A DNA stretch of 5,523 nucleotides from Ruminococcus sp. CAG:254 (GTDB lineage Bacteria; Bacillota; Clostridia; Oscillospirales; Ruminococcaceae): positions 34,218 through 39,740 of the forward strand of contig HF997921.1 of NCBI GenBank assembly GCA_000433635.1, in the 5' to 3' direction. Positions within the stretch are counted from its first letter, which is position 1, and the number at the start of each line of letters is the position of its first letter. The notes below the pieces were generated by a model. The model was not told the origin of the DNA. It did no database searches and was given only the letters and a program-made list of their open reading frames with translations. Below are positions 1 through 5,465 of this stretch, in pieces. The position numbers and the translations under genes were made by a program.

Positions 1-1
1 A

Positions 2-1138
2 GTAGCCAATGCAACGCCTGCCGCAACCGCAGCACCTGCTACACCTGCCGCTCCTGCTGCAAATCCAACAACAGGGGATATTTATACAGATGTGATTGCA
101 CAATATCGGATCGCAAGTGACAAAGAAGTTTGTCCCTATGTTTATGTGATGGCGGATTTGGACTTAGATGGTTATCCAGAACTGATGGTTAAGACAGGAA
201 ACTGTGAGGCAAATTATGCTTATGAGATTTGGACAAAGGGAGCAGACGGAAAGGCTGTGAAAGCAGGAACGGCAAATGGTTTCCACGCCCATCTGTATTA
301 TAATGATCAGAATGGAACATTATACAGTAATTACTACCATCAAGGTGTACAGGAAATTATGAGCTATGTTTTGAAGTCGGATACCTTGCAACAAACAGCG
401 GATTATAGTTGGAAGCAGAATTATGATTCGGGACATGGCAGTCCAACAGAAATGAAAAATGTATATCTGTTAGAAGAAACCGATATCAACCATTATGTTT
501 TTCAGAACAGTTCTCGTGAAAGTGGAACAGGTGAGTTTACAAGTTTAGAAGAATTTATTGCAGCTGCACAGGGAATAAATTCCAACCAGAATCAATCCGA
601 AGAGGACAAGCACTTAGTTACCGACACACCGCAGCAGCAGGAAACCACACCGCCAGCCGCTGTCGCCTCGGAAGATACGTTAAAAGAGCAGGTTCTCTCG
701 AAGTGTGGGAATAGTCCGTTGGATTGGTACTATGATGATTTCGATGGTGATGGAAACAAAGAAGCCTTTGCAATGGCATATCGAGATAATGGAATGGGCG
801 GTCATGAGATACTGGGCTTATTCTATGTCAATGCACAGGGAACGGTCACTGATTTAGGTACAGATTTCTGGGGTGCTTGTGGTGCTGGCAGAGTCGTTGC
901 CTATAACAGCAGCAAGAAATTTTTCGTATTTGATACCAATAATGGTGGTTCTGGTTCTACTGATTACCTGTATGGTGTAACAAATGGGGCTTGCTATTCT
1001 TCCAACCTGTCTGGTTCTCTGCACGGCTTCCAAGTCGATGAGAACGGGGCATATACATTTGAAGGTGGTTCCGCTGCCCACGAACGTCCACAGATTCGGC
1101 TTTACTATGATGAAAGCACCGGCGATTTTCATCAGTAA
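2..1138 (+). CDS. Putative secreted or surface protein with two DxDxDG calcium-loop domains (5' end outside window)
   Basis: The reading frame is open from the left edge to a TAA stop, so this is a C-terminal fragment of 378 visible residues. The GTG at 92 is internal and not a credible start, because the frame continues upstream through an Ala/Pro/Thr-rich linker (visible residues 1-24). Two domains follow, separated by a second linker rich in Gln, Thr and Pro (about bases 580-670). Near the start of each domain is an Asp-rich loop followed by Glu: DLDLDGYPE at bases 155-181 and DFDGDGNKE at 737-763. Such loops resemble the calcium-binding loops of EF-hand, dockerin and FG-GAP/VCBS-type repeats. 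Low-complexity linkers and many Gly, Asn, Ser and Tyr residues suggest an extracytoplasmic protein, but a signal peptide or lipobox would lie outside the window. No catalytic motif is recognised. It is convergent with coaX and shows no functional link to it. The frame is secure; the function is unknown. Confidence 0.85.
   Translation, partial: VANATPAATAAPATPAAPAANPTTGDIYTDVIAQYRIASDKEVCPYVYVMADLDLDGYPELMVKTGNCEANYAYEIWTKGADGKAVKAGTANGFHAHLYYNDQNGTLYSNYYHQGVQEIMSYVLKSDTLQQTADYSWKQNYDSGHGSPTEMKNVYLLEETDINHYVFQNSSRESGTGEFTSLEEFIAAAQGINSNQNQSEEDKHLVTDTPQQQETTPPAAVASEDTLKEQVLSKCGNSPLDWYYDDFDGDGNKEAFAMAYRDNGMGGHEILGLFYVNAQGTVTDLGTDFWGACGAGRVVAYNSSKKFFVFDTNNGGSGSTDYLYGVTNGACYSSNLSGSLHGFQVDENGAYTFEGGSAAHERPQIRLYYDESTGDFHQ
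155..181 (+). other. First DxDxDG putative calcium-binding loop
   Basis: These bases encode DLDLDGYPE. Asp residues at loop positions 1, 3 and 5, Gly at 6 and an acidic residue at 9 match the general spacing of calcium loops in EF-hand-like and FG-GAP-like repeats. Calcium binding is inferred from the pattern only. Confidence 0.5.
737..763 (+). other. Second DxDxDG putative calcium-binding loop
   Basis: These bases encode DFDGDGNKE, with the same spacing as the loop at 155-181: Asp at 1, 3 and 5, Gly at 6 and Glu at 9. An aromatic-rich lead-in (WYYD) precedes it. The first loop also follows a Tyr-containing stretch (YVYV), which suggests that the two halves of the protein are diverged copies of one domain. 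Metal binding is inferred from the pattern. Confidence 0.5.
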
Positions 1139-1174
1139 GCAATTTGAATTTTCTGAATTTTCTATGAAACAGAA

Positions 1175-1208
1175 AACGCTCCGGCAAGGTTTTTCCTGCC
1201 GGAGCGTT
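1175..1208. terminator. Bidirectional intrinsic terminator between convergent genes
   Basis: A GC-rich hairpin lies between two gene ends that face each other. The left arm is AACGCTCCGGCAAGG and the right arm CCTGCCGGAGCGTT. They pair over 14 base pairs with one bulged A, around a loop of about five T on the plus strand. On the minus strand the stem runs into TTTTCTGTTTC, a reasonable U-rich tail for ending the panT-coaX transcript, 30 bases past the coaX stop. On the plus strand the tail (TTACTTGTATTGTATT) is T-rich but interrupted, so termination of the upstream gene is probably weaker. Confidence 0.85.
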
Positions 1209-1237
1209 ACTTGTATTGTATTATAAAAGATGAAAAG

Positions 1238-2002
1238 TTATTGATTTCGATGATAAAGAATCATCAGCCCTTTTAATAAGAGATCATCATCTAAAATCAT
1301 CGGATGTTTACAAAGCGGAACAATGACTGTCGCAAGTCCGCCCGTTGCAACCACCGTACAGGGTTCGCCAAGCTCTGCTTGAATGCGGTCGATTAAACCA
1401 TCTAAGGAACAAGCAGTTCCAAACAGCAGACCGCTTTTCATACAATCAATGGTGTTTTTTCCAATGACATGCTTTGGCGGTTCGAGTGCGATTTTTGGAA
1501 GCTGTGCCGTGCGGGCAATGAGAGAATCATGTGAAACGCCAACACCAGGCATAATGATTCCGCCAAGATATTGTTTGTTTCGATTGATAACAGAAAGCGT
1601 GGTTGCTGTTCCCATATCAATGATGATCAGCGGCAGGGAATATTCCTGAATGCCGGCAACTGCTCCGACTACCAAATCACTGCCCAACTGTGCCGGATTG
1701 TTGATAACAATACTCAGACCGGTTTTCATGCCCGGTTCCACAACGGTTACAGAAACATTTAAGTATTTTTGCACCGCTCTTTGAAATGTGTTGGTCACAG
1801 AAGGAACGACAGAAGAGAGAATTGCCCCCTGTACTTCCTTTGGGTCAATGTTGTGAACATCCAATGCCGTTTTGACATCTGAAGCATATTCCAAGTCTGT
1901 GGCTGCCTGATTGGTGGAGATGCGTTCAATAAAGAGAATCGTTTCTCCCTCGAAACCGCCCAGTACAATATTTGTATTTCCAATATCAATCGCAAGAATC
2001 AT
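1238..2002 (-). CDS. coaX: Type III pantothenate kinase
   Basis: CoaX phosphorylates pantothenate to 4'-phosphopantothenate with ATP, the first step of cytoplasmic CoA synthesis. Type III enzymes belong to the ASKHA fold and, as known for the family, escape CoA feedback inhibition and need a monovalent cation. The 254 residues match the usual length of about 255. Visible motifs in order are the N-terminal phosphate loop DIGNTN (6-11), SSVVPSV (63-69), GSDL with the expected catalytic Asp109 (107-110), the second phosphate motif DMGTATT (129-135), GGIIMPG (147-153), IGKNT (180-184) and ATGG (219-222). The usual GxDR motif reads GSDL here. The ATG is preceded by GAGGAA at 8 bases' spacing. It is the second gene after panT, 22 bases downstream, and ends before a strong terminator. 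The identification is firm. Confidence 0.97.
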   Translation of the reverse strand: MILAIDIGNTNIVLGGFEGETILFIERISTNQAATDLEYASDVKTALDVHNIDPKEVQGAILSSVVPSVTNTFQRAVQKYLNVSVTVVEPGMKTGLSIVINNPAQLGSDLVVGAVAGIQEYSLPLIIIDMGTATTLSVINRNKQYLGGIIMPGVGVSHDSLIARTAQLPKIALEPPKHVIGKNTIDCMKSGLLFGTACSLDGLIDRIQAELGEPCTVVATGGLATVIVPLCKHPMILDDDLLLKGLMILYHRNQ

Positions 2003-2025
2003 TTCGCATGTTCCTCATTTCGCAT
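1999..2025 (-). repeat. 11-base direct repeat and 8-codon mini-ORF at the panT-coaX junction
   Basis: ATGCGAAATGA occurs twice, at 2025-2015 and 2009-1999 on the minus strand, with GGAAC between. Read as codons, the segment is a closed mini-ORF encoding MRNEEHAK. Its ATG shares a base with the panT stop (TAATG) and its TGA overlaps the coaX ATG (ATGA). The repeat and overlaps are read directly. A role in translational coupling is inference, because no strong ribosome binding site precedes the mini-ORF. Confidence 0.55.
2011..2016 (-). promoter_or_regulatory. Ribosome binding site of coaX
   Basis: GAGGAA on the minus strand lies 8 bases before the ATG at 2002. It sits between the two copies of the 11-base direct repeat at the panT-coaX junction. 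It fixes the coaX start, which also places the DIGNTN phosphate loop at the expected extreme N-terminus. Confidence 0.75.
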
Positions 2026-2663
2026 TATTCTGCTGCTGCCAATTTTGCTTTTGGAGCAGGAACTAATTTTGCCTTTGTCAAAGCTGCCCCGACTGCACCC
2101 GTAACTAAAGTGGAAGAAACCCATTCTGCAATGGCATTTATGCCGACAAAGGCACAAACAAACAGAAAGACATTTTTTCCTGGTGCAAGTGTTTCCCGAT
2201 AGGACAGGATGATATCCGTTTTCCCGAATAACAGAATCAGACTGCTCATGTAGAAGAGCGTGTTCAGGAAAGCAGCAAAAAATCCGGTTACCGCACAGTT
2301 TGCGATAGCACTTGTGCAGTGCTTCCGCATGGCATTGGAGAGAAGTCCAATGAGCAGACCGTCCAGCATTCTTGGCACAAAACATTGAAAAACGGCCAGG
2401 ATCGGACTGATTCCAAACAGTGTCGTTCCCAGTACGCTGCCGCCAAAGCATTGTAAGAAGCTGGTCAATCCAAAAACACCGCCGGCAACGATGCCGCCTA
2501 CTGGGCCAAGAGCAATTGCTGCAATTGCAACTGGAATGGTATTGAATGTAATGGCCAAAGGTCCAATATTCAAATATCCCAGCGGTGTGTAGGCGAGGAT
2601 GACGAGGACTGCTGCCATTAAGCCCAGCAGTACCATAGATTTGATGTTTTTCTGTGATTTCAT
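2025..2663 (-). CDS. panT: ECF transporter S component, probably pantothenate-specific (PanT)
   Basis: This is an integral membrane protein of 212 residues with about six hydrophobic segments: roughly residues 9-26, 35-52, 56-75, 84-108, 117-146 and 165-195. It ends in a Lys/Ala tail likely to be cytoplasmic. Size, hydrophobicity and the TPLGYLNIGPLAITF stretch (26-40), followed by a Gly-rich ALGPVGGIVAGGVFGLTS segment (51-68), fit the substrate-binding S components of energy-coupling factor transporters. S components pair with a shared EcfT and two ATPases, which are not in this window. Specificity for pantothenate is inferred from its position, 22 bases upstream of coaX and divergent from coaBC, plus resemblance to PanT-type sequences. 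Folate or another vitamin is the main alternative. The start is supported by AAGGAGGT six bases before the ATG. Confidence 0.8.
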   Translation of the reverse strand: MKSQKNIKSMVLLGLMAAVLVILAYTPLGYLNIGPLAITFNTIPVAIAAIALGPVGGIVAGGVFGLTSFLQCFGGSVLGTTLFGISPILAVFQCFVPRMLDGLLIGLLSNAMRKHCTSAIANCAVTGFFAAFLNTLFYMSSLILLFGKTDIILSYRETLAPGKNVFLFVCAFVGINAIAEWVSSTLVTGAVGAALTKAKLVPAPKAKLAAAE

Positions 2664-2669
2664 ACAGAA

Positions 2670-2677
2670 ACCTCCTT
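2670..2677 (-). promoter_or_regulatory. Ribosome binding site of panT
   Basis: AAGGAGGT on the minus strand is a near-perfect Shine-Dalgarno sequence six bases before the panT ATG at 2663. It excludes the longer overlapping minus-strand frame starting at 2709 as the real gene. Confidence 0.85.
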
Positions 2678-2685
2678 GTTATTAT

Positions 2686-2699
2686 TCCCGAAACCGGGA
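2686..2699 (-). other. Small leader hairpin before panT
   Basis: TCCCG and CGGGA form a 5-base-pair stem with a 4-base loop, eight bases upstream of the panT ribosome binding site. It could tune translation or mRNA stability, but it is short and may be incidental. Confidence 0.3.
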
Positions 2700-2713
2700 T
2701 ACAATACAATACA
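2699..2713. repeat. Three tandem copies of ATACA
   Basis: ATACA is repeated three times without gaps on the plus strand (TGTAT on the minus strand). It falls at the predicted start of the panT transcript. It could be a simple repeat or part of an operator; the sequence alone does not decide. Confidence 0.4.
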
Positions 2714-2718
2714 GGTGC

Positions 2719-2727
2719 AGTATATCA
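2719..2727 (-). promoter_or_regulatory. Extended -10 promoter of the panT-coaX operon
   Basis: The minus strand reads TGATATACT, an extended -10 element (TG, one base, TATACT). Transcription would start near 2712 and give a leader of about 49 bases. No good -35 lies at the right distance: TTGAAA at 2739-2734 is only nine bases away, which is too close. An extended -10 can compensate for a weak -35. It is predicted by pattern. Confidence 0.5.
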
Positions 2728-2768
2728 TATTTTTTTCAAATTTTATATATCTTTTTCTGAATTTTTTG

Positions 2769-2777
2769 TGTTATACT
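2769..2777 (+). promoter_or_regulatory. Extended -10 promoter of coaBC
   Basis: The plus strand reads TGTTATACT, an extended -10 element with TATACT at 2772-2777 in an AT-rich region and no clear -35. Transcription would start near 2784 and leave a leader of about 60 bases before the coaBC ATG. The element is of the same type as the opposing panT promoter, and the two cores lie only about 50 bases apart. Confidence 0.5.
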
Positions 2778-2787
2778 ATGCACAACC

Positions 2788-2817
2788 CACCGGATAGAAA
2801 CTGCATCCAATCTGGTG
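2788..2817 (+). other. Leader hairpin upstream of coaBC
   Basis: CACCGGAT (2788-2795) pairs with ATCTGGTG (2810-2817) to give an eight-base-pair stem with one G-U pair and a 14-base loop. It lies near the 5' end of the predicted coaBC leader, about 14 bases upstream of the ribosome binding site. A competing pairing of GGAT (2792-2795) with ATCC (2805-2808) is possible. There is no U-tract, so it is not a simple attenuator. A regulatory role is speculative. Confidence 0.3.
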
Positions 2818-2831
2818 AAATGGAAACCGAC

Positions 2832-2837
2832 AGGAGG
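2832..2837 (+). promoter_or_regulatory. Ribosome binding site that fixes the coaBC start
   Basis: AGGAGG lies seven bases before the ATG at 2845. This selects that ATG over the upstream in-frame GTG at 2815, whose extra ten residues lie in the leader hairpin region and do not resemble the protein family. Confidence 0.9.
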
Positions 2838-2844
2838 AACGCCC

Positions 2845-4038
2845 ATGTTAACAGGAAAAACCGTTGTGCTTGCCGTAACCGGCAGCATTGCTGCTTATAA
2901 AATCGCCAACCTTGCCCGCATGCTGAAAAAACTGCATGCAGATGTACAGGTTTTAATGACGCAAAACGCCACAAATTTCATCAATCCGATCACATTGGAA
3001 ACGCTGACAAATCAGAAGTGTTTGATTGATACGTTTGACCGGAACTTTCAATACAGTGTAGAACACGTTGCTCTTGCGAAACGGGCAGATGTGGTTCTGG
3101 TTGCTCCAGCATCGGCAAACGTCATCGGAAAGCTGGCAAACGGCATTGCAGACGATATGCTGACGACAACCATTCTGGCGTGTCCGTGTAAAAAGTGGAT
3201 TTCTCCGGCGATGAATCACAACATGTATCATAATCCAATTGTGCAGGACAATATCCAAAAACTGGAGCGGTTCGGCTATGGCATCATTTCGCCAGCAACG
3301 GGAATGCTGGCAAATGGCGACACTGGGGACGGCAGAATGCCGGAAGAAACGGTATTGTTAGAATATCTCTTGCGGGAAATTGCCTATCCAAAAGACCTTG
3401 CTGGAAAGAAGTTCCTGATTTCTGCCGGAGCAACGCAGGAAGCGTTAGACCCTGTGCGGTTCTTGACGAATCATTCTTCTGGAAAGATGGGCTGTGCATT
3501 GGCACGGGCAGCGATGCAGCGAGGGGCAGAAGTGACACTGGTTGCAGCTCACATGGAAGTTGCACCGCCGCCGTTTGTAAAAGTTGTTCGGGTGACATCT
3601 GCAGCAGACATGGCAGAAGCGATTTTACCGGTTGCAGCGGAATATGATTGCATCATCAAGGCAGCAGCTGTTTCCGATTATACACCTGTTGCCACCTCCA
3701 CGGAGAAAATCAAGAAAGCAGATGGAACATTGACGGTTTCGTTCCAGCGGACAACGGACATCTTGAAAACGCTGGGCGAACACAAGCCGGAACATCTGTT
3801 TTTATGTGGATTTTCAATGGAAACTGAAAATGTTATAGAAAATTCTCGGAAGAAGCTGCAATCGAAACATTGTGATATGATTTGTGCGAACAGTCTGCGG
3901 AAAGCAGGGGCTGGATTTGGCGGTGATACCAATATTATCACGATTCTGACAGCAGAACGGGAAATTGAACTGGAGCAGATGACAAAAGACGAAGCTGCCC
4001 ACCGCATTTTAGATACCATACTGGAAAGCGGACTTTGA
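2845..4038 (+). CDS. coaBC: Bifunctional phosphopantothenoylcysteine decarboxylase/synthetase
   Basis: CoaBC joins 4'-phosphopantothenate to cysteine (CoaB half, CTP-dependent in bacteria) and decarboxylates the product to 4'-phosphopantetheine (CoaC half, FMN-dependent). Its 397 residues are typical. The CoaC half shows GSIAAYK (13-19), His74 in the HVAL segment as the expected catalytic His, the FMN-site motif PASAN (88-92), PAMNHNMY (121-128) and the flexible flap ANGDTGDGRM (156-165). The CoaB half shows SAGATQEALDPVRF (193-206), NHSSGKMG (209-216), AAAVSDY (273-279) and EKIKK (287-291). Landmarks sit one residue earlier than in E. coli Dfp, as I recall its numbering (His75, Asn125, Asn210, Lys289). 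By that register Asn157 replaces catalytic Cys158. The gene is divergent from panT-coaX, so uptake, kinase and this step share one locus. No terminator is seen before glyA. Confidence 0.97.
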   Translation: MLTGKTVVLAVTGSIAAYKIANLARMLKKLHADVQVLMTQNATNFINPITLETLTNQKCLIDTFDRNFQYSVEHVALAKRADVVLVAPASANVIGKLANGIADDMLTTTILACPCKKWISPAMNHNMYHNPIVQDNIQKLERFGYGIISPATGMLANGDTGDGRMPEETVLLEYLLREIAYPKDLAGKKFLISAGATQEALDPVRFLTNHSSGKMGCALARAAMQRGAEVTLVAAHMEVAPPPFVKVVRVTSAADMAEAILPVAAEYDCIIKAAAVSDYTPVATSTEKIKKADGTLTVSFQRTTDILKTLGEHKPEHLFLCGFSMETENVIENSRKKLQSKHCDMICANSLRKAGAGFGGDTNIITILTAEREIELEQMTKDEAAHRILDTILESGL

Positions 4039-4098
4039 TTGTGTAATTTTTGCAGTTCGTCCATCTCGGTTTAGGATGTGAAACTTTTAGAAAACCAC

Positions 4099-4127
4099 TT
4101 GCCAATCAGAAAAAAATGTTGTATAAT
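4099..4127 (+). promoter_or_regulatory. Promoter of glyA
   Basis: TTGCCA at 4099-4104 and TATAAT at 4122-4127 are separated by exactly 17 bases. This is a near-consensus housekeeping sigma promoter and the best one in the window. Transcription would start near 4134, leaving a leader of about 46 bases. It gives glyA independent expression although read-through from coaBC is also possible. Confidence 0.8.
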
Positions 4128-4136
4128 AAAATTAGT

Positions 4137-4147
4137 CACGTTTCGTG
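4137..4147 (+). other. Short inverted repeat at the glyA transcript start
   Basis: CACG and CGTG flank TTT, forming a small inverted repeat just downstream of the predicted glyA start point. The position would suit an operator, but a four-base arm is weak evidence and I do not recognise a known regulator site. Confidence 0.25.
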
Positions 4148-4165
4148 CAATCAATTTAAAAAAAT

Positions 4166-4170
4166 GGAGG
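4166..4170 (+). promoter_or_regulatory. Ribosome binding site that fixes the glyA start
   Basis: GGAGG lies nine bases before the ATG at 4180. It rejects the upstream in-frame initiation at 4078, which lies before the predicted promoter and would add 34 residues unlike the family's N-terminus. Confidence 0.9.
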
Positions 4171-4179
4171 ATTCCCACT

Positions 4180-5430
4180 ATGTATCAGGATATGATGGAT
4201 ACCATCGGATTCGTTGGAAAGTACGATCCGGAAGTAAGTGCAGCAATGGAAAAAGAACTGGCAAGACAGAGAAGAAATCTCGAACTGATTGCCAGTGAAA
4301 ATATTGTTTCTCCGGCTGTTATGGCAGCAATGGGTTCGGTTCTCACCAATAAGTATGCAGAAGGTCTGCCGCACAAGCGGTACTACGGCGGATGCGAATA
4401 TGTTGACGTTGTAGAAGAAATTGCCATTGACCGTGCAAAGAAGCTGTTTGGTGCAAAGTTTGCAAATGTACAGCCGCACTCTGGTGCACAGGCAAACACC
4501 GCTGTATATTTTGCTTTATTACAGCCAGGTGATACCGTACTGGGCATGAGTCTGGCACACGGCGGACATTTGACACACGGTTCTCCGGTCAATATTTCCG
4601 GTAAGTATTTCAACTTCGTTTCCTATGGTCTGGGCGATGATGAAACCATTGATTATGACAAGGTAGCTGCTCTGGCAAAGGAACACAAGCCGAAGATGAT
4701 TGTTGCAGGTGCAAGTGCATATCCAAGAATCATTGATTTCCCGAAGCTGGCAGAAATTGCAAAGTCTGTTGGAGCATATCTGATGGTTGACATGGCACAC
4801 ATTGCCGGTCTGGTTGCAGCAGGCGTGCATCCATCTCCAGTTCCGTATGCAGATATTACCACCACCACAACCCACAAGACCCTGCGTGGTCCTCGTGGCG
4901 GTCTGATTCTCTGCAACGATGAAGAACTGGCAAAGAAAATCAACAAGGCTGTTTTCCCGGGCACACAGGGTGGGCCATTGATGCACGTGATTGCTGGTAA
5001 GGCTGTTTGCTTCGGCGAAGCAATGAAGCCGGAATTCAAGGAATACGGCAAGCACATTGTAGAAAATGCACAGGCACTGGCAAAGGGTCTGGTACAGCGT
5101 GGATTCAATCTGGTTTCTGGCGGTACAGACAATCATCTGATGCTGGTAGACCTGCGTCCGTTCTCCATTACTGGTAAGGAATTGGAACGCCGTCTGGATG
5201 AAGTTTATATCACAGTCAACAAGAATGCCATTCCGAACGACCCAGAAAAGCCGTTTGTAACTTCTGGTATTCGAGTTGGAACACCGGCTGTTACGACACG
5301 TGGTCTGGGCGTTGCTGAAATGGATCAGATTGCAGAATGTATGTATCTGACTGCAACACAGTTCGACAAGGCAGACGAAATTCGTGAAATGGTAACAGCC
5401 ATCTGCAAGCAGTATCCACTCTACGAATAA
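4180..5430 (+). CDS. glyA: Serine hydroxymethyltransferase
   Basis: GlyA is a cytoplasmic PLP enzyme that interconverts serine plus tetrahydrofolate and glycine plus 5,10-methylenetetrahydrofolate, the main source of one-carbon units for purines, thymidylate and methionine. Its 416 residues match the usual 410-420. Motifs in order are LELIASEN (34-41), NKYAEGLPHKRYYGG with Glu61 (57-71), QPHSGAQAN (98-106), AHGGHLTHGS with the PLP-stacking His130 (126-135), VDMAHIAGL with Asp204 and His207 (203-211), THKTLRGPRGG with the Schiff-base Lys233 (231-241), PGTQGGP (260-266) and SGIRVGTPA with Arg365 (362-370). All expected catalytic residues are present. Lysine codons are strongly biased: by hand count 26 of 28 are AAG, against 11 of 26 in coaBC, consistent with high expression. 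It has its own promoter and is probably the last gene of its transcript. Confidence 0.98.
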   Translation: MYQDMMDTIGFVGKYDPEVSAAMEKELARQRRNLELIASENIVSPAVMAAMGSVLTNKYAEGLPHKRYYGGCEYVDVVEEIAIDRAKKLFGAKFANVQPHSGAQANTAVYFALLQPGDTVLGMSLAHGGHLTHGSPVNISGKYFNFVSYGLGDDETIDYDKVAALAKEHKPKMIVAGASAYPRIIDFPKLAEIAKSVGAYLMVDMAHIAGLVAAGVHPSPVPYADITTTTTHKTLRGPRGGLILCNDEELAKKINKAVFPGTQGGPLMHVIAGKAVCFGEAMKPEFKEYGKHIVENAQALAKGLVQRGFNLVSGGTDNHLMLVDLRPFSITGKELERRLDEVYITVNKNAIPNDPEKPFVTSGIRVGTPAVTTRGLGVAEMDQIAECMYLTATQFDKADEIREMVTAICKQYPLYE

Positions 5431-5465
5431 CCTACTTTTCTTTTTGCTGAAAAAAGAAAAGTAGG
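5431..5465. repeat. Perfect 15-base-pair hairpin after glyA, possible terminator or dispersed palindrome
   Basis: Starting right after the glyA stop, a 15-base arm beginning CCTACTTTTC pairs perfectly with the arm ending GAAAAGTAGG, around the five-base loop GCTGA. The stem is long but AT-rich away from its base, and it is followed by a purine-rich stretch (CAAAAGAAAAAAGAG) rather than a U-tract. It may act as a 3' mRNA-protecting stem or a weak terminator, or it may be one copy of a dispersed palindromic repeat. Confidence 0.55.

Noticed and set aside
1999..2709. Minus-strand frame of 236 codons overlapping panT
   Set aside because: It shadows panT in another frame, is rich in Cys, His and Arg without recognisable domains, and lacks a suitable ribosome binding site. 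panT has a strong one and a coherent membrane topology.
2734..2739. TTGAAA as the -35 of the panT promoter
   Set aside because: Only nine bases separate it from the TATACT -10, and no other -10 lies 16-18 bases from it.
2815..2844. In-frame GTG extension of coaBC
   Set aside because: The ATG at 2845 has an ideal AGGAGG seven bases upstream and gives the canonical N-terminus before GSIAAYK. The extension encodes a sequence unlike the family and overlaps the leader stem and ribosome binding site.
2676..2900. Plus-strand frame through the divergent spacer into coaBC
   Set aside because: It crosses both promoters and the coaBC start, has no ribosome binding site and encodes low-complexity sequence.
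4039..4098. Possible terminator between coaBC and glyA
   Set aside because: Only a trivial CATC-GATG pairing is visible and no GC stem with a U-tract, so co-transcription cannot be excluded.
4078..4179. Upstream in-frame extension of glyA
   Set aside because: It begins before the predicted promoter and spans the ribosome binding site. The added 34 residues do not resemble serine hydroxymethyltransferase.
4653..5132. Minus-strand frame of 159 codons inside glyA
   Set aside because: It is another antisense shadow of glyA codons, with no ribosome binding site or domain seen.
4519..5136. Minus-strand frame of 205 codons inside glyA
   Set aside because: It is antisense to a highly conserved gene, Cys-rich and without a family resemblance. 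Its openness follows from the biased codon use of glyA.
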